A DNA stretch of 64,000 nucleotides. It comes from Apostichopus japonicus. Taxonomy: Eukaryota; Echinodermata; Holothuroidea; Aspidochirotida; Stichopodidae. The notes under the pieces were generated by a model. It ran no database searches and was not told the origin of the DNA. It saw only the letters and a list, made by a program, of their open reading frames with translations. This document shows positions 49,595 through 62,400 of this stretch, piece after piece (position 1 is the first letter of the stretch; each line of letters opens with the position of its first letter). Made by a program: the position numbers and the translations under genes. The DNA is taken from assembly GCF_037975245.1 (NCBI RefSeq), contig NC_092583.1, forward strand, positions 1,281,764 through 1,345,763. The letters are read 5' to 3'.

Positions 49595-50450
49595 TTACAA
49601 CAATGCGCCTGGCTTATGAATGGCACTGAGACCCCTACTCTGTCCAGATATGACCGACATCGGGCTTGTCCCTGAAAAGAGATTTAAACCCTGCCCGGAA
49701 GGAGTACTGGATGTAGCTGTGTTTCCGCCGGACGATGTAGAAGTAGTGGTCATGTGTCTATAAGTCGAGGAGGGTCCTGTGAGGTTGTTCAGGTCCCCCA
49801 ACCCCATGGACCTCGACGACGACGACGTCATGGTGGTCATGCCCCCACCTCTGGAATAAGAGGCCTGTGATGGCACTGACATACTCGGCGTGGTCATGCT
49901 AGAGAAAGTCGTGATTCCGCCCGAGCTTGCCCCGGGACGGGCGTGTGTCGGACTGCTGTATATCCCCGTGGCCATGCTGTACCCTAAATTCCTCGTAGCA
50001 GGCATGACGGCCAGAGAGGGCAGCAGCTGCAAAGCCTTGGTCACTCCTTGGTCTCTTGTGGCTCTGATGTTCTTCACCTTCTCCAAGAGTCTCTGTTTCG
50101 TGGCTTGATCCATGATCTTAATCTTCCCCTGTTGGGACGACACGGGCGAGGCGTTCCTGGAGAAGATTCCTCCTGTGACCTGGTGTACGCCCTTTGGTGC
50201 GGGCACTGGGTTCTCCGCTTTCTTCTCGTTATCTTGACTGGCCGTGAGGAGGTTTAGACCCTCTGTGTACTTCTTCATGACGGGACCACCGGTTATCTCT
50301 GATTTGGTCTTCACTGCGACGTTGTCGCTGGTGTTCCGCTCGTTGAGTACTTGAGCGATCCCGAGTGACGTGCTGAAAGTACGGGTAGCCGCGGATCGTT
50401 GGGGGTGCGACGTCTGATGCTGGAAGGGACTCATCACGCTTGACCTAGTA
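49595..50450 (-). CDS. TRAK: TRAK terminal coding exon
   Basis: 856 bp after acceptor TTTCAG|TACT, phase 2 in, ending in TAA (49595-49597). Encodes TSLGIAQVLNERN, conserved in TRAKs, then a Ser/Thr/Gly-rich tail typical of the O-GlcNAc-modified C-terminal region in vertebrate homologues. Confidence 0.92.
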
Positions 50451-53400
50451 CTGAAACAGATCAAGGAAAGTAAGGTAAGACCAAACTGTCATCACCAAGA
50501 CGATCAATCCAAAGAGAAAAGTCAAGCGGTATTGGGGATGAGAGAGGGAGCCAGAGAGAGAGAGAAAAAGAAAGAAGGGTTCTGCAAAGGAATATGGGTG
50601 GGGATGGGGTTCATACAAAAGAGATGTAAGGAAGGACTAGAAGATATCTCAGAAAAATTTATTTAAGTATTCATGTTTAACTTTTCAATAAGAAAAAGTA
50701 TAACAGTTTAAAAACAGCCCAGTATTCCTAATAGTTAGATCAAATCATTTCACCACTGATGGTTTGTAATATGCTGCTTATATTAAGGTGGGGGAGGGCA
50801 GTGGAGGCCAGGGAAGGGTAGGGGAACAGGGGAGGTGAGTGAGAGACTGTTGTTTCAAAATTTTCAAGTCAAGTTCCCCTTCAAGAGTACCCACTCTGCC
50901 AGCCTCCAGACCCTCCCCCTCTGTAATACATTAGCCTGGTATTTACATATCATTTACATATCACAAACTTACGTAGATGATAGCGCAGGCTCCAGAAGAC
51001 CAATGTTACAATTGGTGAAGGTATAAGTGGAGCTGGTATTAGCATGGCACTTGCTAGGCATAGTTTGAGCTGTAAGAAAGGATAGAGGGACACTTAAATT
51101 AACCACACTGTGTTCTTATTCCCATGAAGGATCCTCATGCTAGACATATCACCATCAAATATATATATATAGCGTCCATAGCCTAGTGGTTAGGGTGTCC
51201 GCATACCGAAAAAACCGGTGGAAGCTGGAGGTTTTTTCACTGTTCTGGATTTTTCAACTCACTACCATTTCAAATTGACAGTTTCTTGAATTGGAGTCAT
51301 GATCAATATCTCAAACTGCATTACTTTTCAAATTTCAATGGCAGCATTTACTCAGACTAAGCCTATCTCACATCCCTAGTAGAGGTACCAAGCCCTAGCC
51401 TTAGGTTTGCTACTACATAATCTCTCTGGCTGAAGTTGAAAATACTACAAAGAGGAGGGACTTATTTATCCTATTTCATATCCCAGAATGCTATGCAGTA
51501 TGGGCAAATGGCCTCCCACAATTGAATATATGTTTAGTGGACTTTGTTCACTGAAGCATACTACTTGCAGTACTTGACATAAAATCCATAAACCGACATA
51601 AAATCCACGAAAACCGAGACGTTTGCTCCACAAAATGTGAACACTAAATTTTTCCCTGAGAGTTACAGTAGTATAGATGCATTACAATGTGTACTTGATC
51701 CTTTCTATGTACAATGAACTGCTTTGTAACATTTTCAAACAAGAAAGAAATTATTACTTAAACGACCATAAAATAAAAAAACCGTCTTGCTCTGGTAGGA
51801 ACTTCAACATTATTGTGCAATTATATGAATGCAAATGGAACTGCTACTTAAAAGTTTTGGTCACGTTGAAATAATTTGACCGATTACATGTATTGCCACA
51901 GAATCAGAATGTCACAACGGCAGAATTTGACTTGATACTCTCTGTGAAAGACTTTCTCATCAGAGGTATACCATCGTTGCAGAGGTCAAGGGTCAAATAT
52001 ATTTGCTGTCCTATATTTGAACATCACAGGAGCCAATGCAGACTTATTAAAATATCTTCCTCCTCCCCCCCGTCCCCCCCCCCATCCTACTAAAAGGAAA
52101 AGAAAACAAAATAGACATTTTGACATAACTTTACTCACAATAACCATTTAGATTCATGTATAGGTTCATGCATAAAATACTTTCGTTTCTTATCCCTTCG
52201 ATTAATAATTTTTTTTTCAAAGACTGACTGGATCTCAACTCACCGACGACCTGGCCGTCATCTTCAATGTCATCCAGACTGTACATCTCGCTCCTGTCAA
52301 TCTCTCGGAAGCCCTTCACCATCACCCCCGGTCTCTGATCCAGCATGCTTGCCATGTGCGGTTGGGCCAACCGCTGCCAATGGTGTAAAGTGAGTGATCC
52401 TGGAACAGAATAAAAGAGCAAAAACGATTTCCGTCAGACTTGGGATGATCATGTCGTCTCTAACCCAAAGACGGAAAAATTTTCCAAAAATTTTGAAACT
52501 TTGAAGACTGGAATATCTCCCGAAAGTTTTGTAAAAAAATGGGAGTATGACTGCTAAAATATATCACAGGATATTTTCCTACAAAAACGCACCTTCCATG
52601 GGCTTCACTATCTGTAACTTCTCGGGCATGAATGATCGGTAACCGCCGTGGAAGCCCCCCGTGGACATTCCCGAGAGGCTGGACAGGAAGCTGTCCGGTG
52701 TGGGACACGTGGGAGTACCGACTTCGGATGAATCCGTCGGATGCTCAGCGTGGTACTTCCGTTCGGCCTCGACGTTCTGCTTCCTCAGCTCCAGCCTCCG
52801 TAAGGCCGTCTCGAGATCGTTCGATCCGGGGATACCTACTTTGGTGCTTCCTTTAACGGACCTGTGGAAACGATTTAACCAGCAAATAAATGTAAAAGCT
52901 ACGTAAGCGGTTGATACAGCTCGGGCAAAAAATAAATCAAAATAAAACAGTTGGGTGGGATACAATACTTGCAGCCACCTCCTCTGTCATGCAATTGCTG
53001 AGATATGACTTATTTTCTAAAATCCATGCAGATGAAATTTTCTCTTTTGTTTCTAGCTTTGCTTTGTGGTAATTGAAGATGACTATTTCAATTTCATTTC
53101 AGCTCTTTCAAAGGCTGTATGAAGAAAAAATGAGCCAGAAATTTCTCCCTTGAATATACACCTTCCCCTAGTTTTACCCTTGGTGCCTGTTTTTATAATT
53201 TTTCCAAATCAAACCTTCTCTTGGTTTTTAAAATCAAAGTATCATATCTGAATTCCTCTCTAGAGCTTTCAAAGGTTATATTACTGTAAATGAGCCGGGA
53301 AATTTCTACTTTTCATGTAACACCTTTCCCCAATTCAGCAACAACTTGGCTTAGATACTAGGAGCACAACATCAAACCTTTTCAACATCAAGATCAAAAC

Positions 53401-56400
53401 TATAACTTGGTCCCCTTTTCATTTTCTTATTATTGTCTATTTCATACAATTTCTACTTTTCAGGTTTTAACGCAGTAACACTTCTTTAGATTTCATGAGC
53501 ACAACGTCAAACCTTACACTATTCTTTGTTTCTTTTTCGGATTTATATTTCTTTTTTATCATAACAACTTTGAAGACTGATATTTTCGTTTAAATTTCGC
53601 TTTATTTTGTTACCCGTCTGTGAAAAATTGATGAGGGTTATTTACATACTGCAGTAAGCACCCAATTTTCTAATTATACTCACCTTACTATCAAAGATAT
53701 ATCCTATATAAAGAGGACACACTTCCTACACACATAACATTCCCAAAGAGAAGCACATACCTTGGGTACCTGTGGGCTACAGCAATATCTTTAACCAAAG
53801 TAAAAGTTTGCATTTATGCAAATCCCTCCCTTTCGCATTCTCAAACCCTCTTCCTTCCTTCCTTCCTTCCTTCCTCCCTCCCCCACCCACCCCCCTAATG
53901 GACAGACACTAACGGCAGTTTGACTTACCCAGCCATGCTATCTGTGCTGAACGGCATCCCTCCCTCGCTCCCTCCCTCCCCCACCCTCCCCCAATGGACA
54001 GTTTGACTTACCCAGCCATGCTATCAGTGTCGTTATCCCCCTCGTACAGCTCGCTGTACGGCGTCCCAGGAATGGACATCACAGAACTAGAGGGCGATAC
54101 TCTGGCACTGGTAAATTCCTCGCTGTAACCTGGTCCAAAGCTGTTGAAGGATCTCTTGTTCACCGCTTTCACCGTCTTCATCACGCTCCTGTTGTAATTT
54201 CTGTCAAAATTTACGGATATATTTGTCTTTCTGACAGAATCGTTTTCAGAGCTGTGTATTTCCACAGTAAGACATTTAGATATTTTTATATCCAGGACAA
54301 TGTTTTTCTCACTAATCAATTTTTTTTTCAATTTGCTACATGTTTTTTGTATTATTTCTCTACCCCCTTTTTGTTTTTAATTTTGACAATGACATTTTAA
54401 ACTTGGAAATGTACTTTGCAGTTGATACAAGACTCCAACTGCTTGAATTACTTTGATTGTCACTGAATATACTGCTAAGAAAATAATAAAACATTACATC
54501 CAATTTTTGTCATAGAACCAGGCAGCTCATGCTTCTATCGAAAAAGGTTTAGGTGAAGGGGAAACACCCAGCAATTTCAACTACAATTTTAATTTACCGA
54601 CTTACATTTAAATCGACCTTCCTCATTGCATCACTCTTCTGACCTGGGGTGGGGGTGGGTTGGGCAGGTTCATAGTAACTACAGTAAAAGGAGGAGAGAG
54701 CACCTACAAAGAGGGCGGGTGTGGACTTACTTTTTGCCTAGTTTGGTTAGCTGGGGATCGCCTCCGAGCTCTTGTTCGACCGAATCGACTAATTCTGCAG
54801 CCAATGAGTCCTGTGAACAGTAAATTTTTATTACAAGTAAGACATACATAAGCTAAGAAGTTGAACAGACCAAAGTTAACTAAATACAAAAATTGTTTTA
54901 CAGACAAACAAATTTCACAGCATTTCTGGGTGATTTTTTTCATTCATTCATTCATTCAGTAATTATTTCCAGCAAGCAAAAACTTTTCCAGAATGATAAA
55001 AGATCAGAGACTAGTGTGTACATATATACAAGTGCTATTTACATTTTTATGTGCTATTGTTATTGTATTGTACCTTCATTACCTGGACAACGATGAAACA
55101 GAAGTAAGATACTTCTCACGATAAATACGATATAAGTACAATACTTCTCTCGAGAAAATCCTTTTCTGCCATAGACGCTCTCTCAATAATTCTCAGGTTT
55201 AAGACTATACCATACACACATCAAGAAAATGTGGTACACTGGCAAACAACTACAACAACATGAGATCAATGGGGGAAAAATAGAACGAAGAGGTCACAAT
55301 TTGATTTTCTATCACCGAGTAAATAAAGTCTAGTTATTTATAGAGATCCATTTGTCACAAAATAAAAAATGCAAAGCAATTAACCAGATAATTCGTGTGT
55401 GTTGTAGTCTCGTAGACTACAGACGGTTGTCGCTGGTAAAGGAAACAAGTCATTAATATTATTAAATATCCCCCAGATAAACATTCTGTGAATCTCCTCC
55501 GAGTCAATATAGTTTAAGTATGTTGATACCATCTGTTTTTCAAACAACATTACACATGAAAATATTGACTGTAAGAGCCATCTGAATGTTATGTCAATAA
55601 TATGGAAAATTTATGGAAATATAAAGTTTGTGTTCAAATACAGCTCTATCTTGATCATTTCGAGTGGATATTTTTAACTTTTGTCACGTTAGTAATCGAC
55701 CTGAGAGATTATCAGGGAGATTAGAGTCTTGAAGGAGTTGAAGTTATCATCAACACACAGACCATCGTGAAGTACTAAACAGTAATTAATCACTGATCTT
55801 ATCCATGTTGTGCTTAATAACCAGAGTGCAGTAGGTGTGTAAGGATATGTAAGGGATTCCCCCTCACCCCTGCTCTTGTATGTTGTATTTGCTGCATGCA
55901 CTGAACGACTGGCTAGACAAAACGCTTCCAGAGATGTACTCTTGTATTAGCGTTGATGTGTGAAATCCCAGGTGACATTAGTACACAAACAACCACAATC
56001 CCAGACCTGTGACATTAGTACACACAATGCTAATCTCATTCATGTATTGATCCAGTCATCCAATACCTTCAGCTGTTTACAATCCTCATCACAGACCGAT
56101 CACATTCGATGCAGTAAAAACCATTAGTTCACTAACAACCACAATCCCAGACCTGTGACATTAGTACACAAAATGCTAGGCTCATTTCATGTATTGATCC
56201 AGTCATCCAATACCTGCAGCTGTTTACAATCCTTATCACCGACGATCACATTCGATGCAGTAAAAACCGAACAAGGACCGATCTATCGCTTGGCAGTACG
56301 CCAAGTTTACGTCGTTCACGAGACTAATCAATCACACTCCTACTTCTGCGGAGCACAGGTTGGGACTTTCTCGATAAACATTTTCTGGAGATAACATCCA

Positions 56401-59400
56401 GGTTACAGCCAGAGAGCGGTACGATGGTACGATACTCTACTTTAACTGCAATCAAGAGTCAAAGTTCGAAGAGGGCAGTGTAAACATCCTTCAATGTTTG
56501 GTCTGCAATAATCATACATTCGACTTAACTGTACAGAAATGCTGGTGGCATTGAGGAAGTGATGTTTAATAGTTAGGTTAGGGGTGGGGTGGGGTTGCTT
56601 TTACAATCAGGTGCTGGTATTAAGGCAGTCATTTTTAATAGTTGGGTTGCAAAATTGTTTTTCATTCCGATCACCCTCACATAGAGTATGTAATATTCAC
56701 ACATAGTTTTGGATAACCCTAAATCTACCTAACAGATCTATGATGCTATCATTTTACTTGCTTCTGATCACAAAGTGTTTGTAAAAAAAAAAAAGGTTGA
56801 TATCTAATATAGATAAAGTAAGTATCATAGGCCCAATTTTTTGGATGTCCTGTCCTATCCTCCCATTATGAAAAAGTCAACACAATATTCAGCTTTATGA
56901 ATCAAAGCACTGATTTTCTTGATGTCCTGCCCTAATGTCCCATTATGAAAAAGCTACAACTTTAAGAATCAAACTATCAAAGCCCCAAATTGTTTGGTGT
57001 CCAGTGCTACTGTACCATCCCACAATGACCAAGCCAACGCAATACACAGCTCTAAGAAATAAAGCCCTGGACAATGACAACATTAGGATTTCCCAAAAGG
57101 AAGAAACCTAAATCAAGCGATCATTTATATCAAATTTAATTGATCATTTTCTTAGGCTTGCGTTGCTTTGTTCCTTTTGAGTTTGATATAAAAGCATATT
57201 AATTCACCTTTCATAATCTAAACACGCAGATATGAGAACGTTGATAAATGCTATCCTTATCGACAGCTATCTATTCTAAAGATAAAAATTGTAATTATTT
57301 GACTAGAGGGGCATCTAAATCATTTCATGTGTCTGCTTATCTTTCCGATTCAAGATATGTTGATATTTTGAGAATATTATGGCTGTTGATAAGTGCTATC
57401 TTTATTAAGAGCTATCTATTTTTAAAGATAAAAAAAATTCCATTTAACTAGAGCGAGATCTAATTCATCAGAGGTTTCATGTATTTGATTATCTTTCCGA
57501 TTCAAGATATCTTGAGATTATTATGACTATATGATGAATATCCACCCTAACCTCGACAAACAGGAATATGGCTCGAAAACCTTTTACGTGGTTCAATCAT
57601 GACTTGAATGAAAACAGACTTTTGAGGTTACAGCCAAATGGTCACAACTTTTGTTACAAATGAAGATCATTCAAGATGAAAAATAATCCATACGAAACAA
57701 AAAATCCAATTCGACATTTTGGTTGGTAAAGAGGGGGGGGGGGAGGGAGGGAGGGAGGGAGAGTAGACAGGGGGAAGCATCTCACTGGTGTATCGGGCAT
57801 GGGTAGAGGGGAGATTACCAGACAGATCCATGTAGACACAGTGGATTAAGAGTGTATCGGTTGTGAGGAGACAGGTATGTGAGACACAATGTAAATATGT
57901 TACATTTTTAATATTTCGTTTTGGTAAACTTCCTAATTCGACAATACCAAACACACCAAAGAAGATGCAAATGTAAACGCTACTCACTGCCGAAAGTAAG
58001 ATATTACCACACAATTGTTGATTATTGATTAATTAGATATTAATTATCATAGGCATAACTAGAGTGTCTTTACAAAAGATAGGGTAAGAGTGTGTACAAA
58101 CACCATGTAGAATATTTGTGACCCCATATCGTGCATTAAGCAAACTATCGTCTCAAGACGTGCGGAATCGATCCGGAACTTAGTGCTCAGTTCACAGAAA
58201 GACACTCCAAGAACAACATTGTTATCATTGCAGGAAGCACGTATGCATTATTTAGATAGTGTTATCTTTCCAAGACTTGTTTTCAGCCGCATCTGTCCGT
58301 GAAGGTTGCTACATTACAATAGTACAGCACCAATCACGTGAACACATCCAAAGAGTCTAATCGCTCGTAGACTTACAATCTGTCTGGCAGGATTGTGAAT
58401 TTGTAAACTTTCTTCGTCTCCTACTGAATAGTTTTGCAAATCTGGAGATGACTTTTAATATGGGAATGAAGAAAATGTCCATCCAAGAAAAAAACAGAAG
58501 AAAAACTCTCAATAAATGGAACAAGATGGTCTTTTTGACTTGACTTCAAAAACTTCATTGCATTAATTGATAAAGGATGGTACTGTGTTCACAAAAGGAG
58601 GAAGTGGGGGGATCCAACGTGGGTCAAGGGGGGGGCAGTGCTAAAATGTTACCGATTTTCCTGGCTATGTGGATTGGATTGAATTGATGCGAAGAGATGA
58701 AAGAAGTATATCCTTCTTCAGCGTAATGATTACGAACGTTTTAAACCAGTAACATCTTAACATAGTTGTGGTTGCTTAGTTCTTCTTCAGTAATCTTTAC
58801 ATGTATATATTCTCACTAGTGAATTTGTGAAGCCATCTAGCTGCAAATTTTTGACAAAAATTACTCCCTGGAACTCAATTATGGCCACAAAATAAACAAA
58901 CTTTAACACTAGAAACGTGTCATCTGAGACCACAGTCTATTTCAGACCAAAAAAATTCAGCATTCCAACAAGTCCCTTGAGCGGATGTCACGTAGCATTC
59001 CGAAAACCTCGAGCGGGCAACGAACACGATTGCAAAGTCTTGCACGATGACAATTTCTGTAAACTTACCGGAGCGTAACAACCGAAGCATTTCAAGCAAT
59101 TTCGAGACACTTTTGAAATCATTTTAGAGATTATCCGATAATAGATCAGCAGATGCCTGGAGGAATTTTAAATTATGAAAAATTAAGGTGATTTGAATAG
59201 AAACAAGATGTTTTAGAGCAATCTCTTGGATCTGAATATCCATAAGTGGGGTTAATAAGGAGCATTGGTACTGTGTGACTATGTAACATGGAGATACCCT
59301 GGAATGTTTTTTTATACCTCAGGTTTTGATGAAATTTTATGGAATCGGCAAGCGGGTGATCAATCCGTTGCTTGTTGCTATGGAGACGTTATTATATGGA

Positions 59401-62400
59401 TGTATCGAAGAGGTTATACATGTGTGTACGGTTGAAGTTGAAAAACACTTTGCTACTATAAGTAACACAATAAATGTTGAAAAACACTCGGCTACTATAA
59501 GTAACGCCATAAATCAACAAACAAAAACCGACAACGTGAAAACCACGATAACCGCGGCTCCCTCATTAAACGTTAAACGGAAGCAGGGTGGTAATACGTA
59601 CCGCTGGAAAGACAGGGAGCGGGTTCAGTACGTTCATGGAGCCCAGTCCACCGATGGATGGGATGGACTCTTGTCTCTTCTGTCTGCTCAGGGCCTGTGC
59701 TTCATGCAGCATATCCATGCATTCTTGGTACTTCTCTTGCAATTCCAGGAGCTGAAAAATGAGAAAAAATGGATACATTTCATCAAAAAAAGCCCACAAA
59801 AGGCTGACACTATTTACTTCTACTAACCAACAACCTTCACTCTGTGATTGGCCTTACATTGAATAAACATTTATGGAAAAGAAAACATGTTCGCTGTGTA
59901 TCAAAACCGCAAACCAACCGATAACATGCCCATAGGAATATTTTTTCAATTTTTTTGGTGTCCATTAACGACCGACATGACTGAAATTTCCATCACATAC
60001 TCGTCCGTTCCTTACATTTTATACGGATGTCTGCAGTTTCAAACAAAAAGGACCTTGTCAATCTCAGTAATTGAATATACTTGAAATTTTGTAATTTCAT
60101 ACTATTTTTATATGGCTATATATGCAACCTTGAGTAAAGATCAGAGTTTTGAAGACATCTTAAGATTGCGTACCTCGCCAGTGAGTTCCCTCTGGGCTTC
60201 CTTCGATGCCTGGCGGTCTTGGGTGAGTTCTTCGTTTTCGATAGACATCTGCAAAACCAGAAAATATTTACAGGATGACATCATACAGGGTTTTTCAACA
60301 CCTAACAATCAGAAAACCAATTAATTTTGAAAGCAACTTTGTCATAGTCAGTTTGGCGGAAGTCGTAAATCATGGGAAAGACAAAATCACATATATCAAG
60401 TCCATCGTCAAAGTATATCGTCAAAAAGAAAGAAAAAAAAAATTAAGCATAAATTTCCACATGAAACAATAAAACCTTTGCACTAAATTTTGTGGGACAC
60501 AAAAAATTTCTATATATTACACTGGTAGGTTGGTAATGAGTAGCTCAGTTAAATTGATAACCACAAAAAAAATTAATTTGATCGAGTGGAATCCACTTTC
60601 TTGGAAATATTACATGGATTGTGTAGAACGTTGCAGTTTATGGAATCCAACGCAAGTCCAACATCAAACTATTTCTCTCAGATCTACAAACTCATTCTCC
60701 CCGTCGACCCCCCCACCTCACCCCGCCCCCCACAATAGAGCTGTGATGTGATTGACCTACCCTTTTGACCTTCTGTTGCACATCCACAAGCTGTGCCAGG
60801 AGTGAAGTCACCTCCTCCTGGAGGCGAAAGTTCTCCTCAAGTCGTTTGGTAAGTTCCTCTGTCATTACCTCGACCTTTGTCTTAGAACTCCCTGTAAGAA
60901 GGATATAAATTGCTCAAAAACTCACTGATTTTTCCATTCAGTTTTGACTTCTGTTTTGTGGCTGTTATAGTTTGTTGTCTTTTGGTCATTTGGTTGGGGG
61001 TATTTGCATATGTAGGGATGTGCTCAGGAATATTTGAGTGCCGGGCAGATTGTGCAGTAGTGTGATCCACACCCTGGGAGAGGGATCTCATGGGTGGGGT
61101 ATCCCCTCCCCACTGGACAAATTTTGCACCTGAAGTATGCTTAGGTGGTGCTATTTTTCCTATTCTGTGCCATGTATTCTCCCATATTTTGGTATCGGTA
61201 AAATTTGTTAAATTATCATCAAAAATGTGCCGGACGGGAATGTTTAAAATACTGTTTGTGCTGGGCTGCATTCAGAACTGCTGGGCGCAGCCGCCCGGTG
61301 CCACCCAGTGTGAGCACATCCCTGCACATGGCACTGCTCATCATCTCTTCTCTCCACAAATGTACCACAAACTTCAACATCTGGCTCTTCACCCCTTTTT
61401 TTCTCATTCTTTCCAAAAAGTTGTCATTCCAAACTCCACCCCCTATTTCTTTTTGGAGCACTTTTCTGGTAACATTTTGTGAACTGATATGATAAGATAG
61501 AAGTAACTTTGTGGATATGGGTATGATCATAACACAGGCCAAGAAATATTCTACTTTCCAAAGAGAATTTGTCAAGTATTCAAACGTGAGAGAGATTTAC
61601 AAAATCTACTGTATTGCAGGCCGAGTCTTCGCCAAACTAATAACGATAACCGCAAAATGTCGTTTTCTTTCGAGTATTTCTGCCGCGCCCCTCAAAATTT
61701 TGATTAACTTGACAAACATGGTAACACTGAGAACTTTGAAAATTTGATGTCTTTTCGAGAACTGTCAAGCACAATGACCAATTCAACCATATAAAGACAC
61801 TCGAAGATCATATACCTATATAGAATGAGGATTGGAAACTCCAGCTAGTGACCACAGAAGGGCATTGCTGGAAAGTCAGGTGAATGCTAGGACATGGTGG
61901 TCAGGGGGAGCAAAATAGTATTGAGGTTGACATTAATGTGAAGGGAGCCAAATGAAGTAATTGCCTCATTTCCTCCTCACGTTCGCTGTCCTGTTCAAGC
62001 TACCCTCTAGAGCGTTTTTCACATTCAGAATGAATGCATCAAATTTTCGTCACCAAGATTCCCTATTTAAACCGAGAAGGGGCACTACAAATTTTACGGG
62101 CTTTCGTTGACATGAGATGGGGGAATCGCAGTCGTTGCGAGGAGACAGGTGAGCGACGTAATCCCTGCGAATGATTAGCTTAAACGTCCAGACTTACCGA
62201 GCTGATTCAGGCAGTCCTGCATCAGTTGTTCCTCTTTCTCTTCCATGGAGTCCGTGGTCTCTCTCAAATCCACCATGTCGTACCTCATCTTCAGGTTTTC
62301 GTCTTCCAGCGTACGGACTTTCTTTTGTAGCAGCTCCACCCGCTGGGTGAACTGGCCCGGTTTCTTGTCCCTGTTTTTATGGGACAAAATTAAGTGAATA

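Noticed and set aside
59326-59826. 166-codon plus-strand ORF
   Set aside because: It is antisense to a TRAK exon (59602-59751) that has correct splice sites and clear homology.
61090-61575. Overlapping ORFs on both strands of about 120-130 codons
   Set aside because: They lie mostly within a MITE in a TRAK intron and show no conserved protein sequence.
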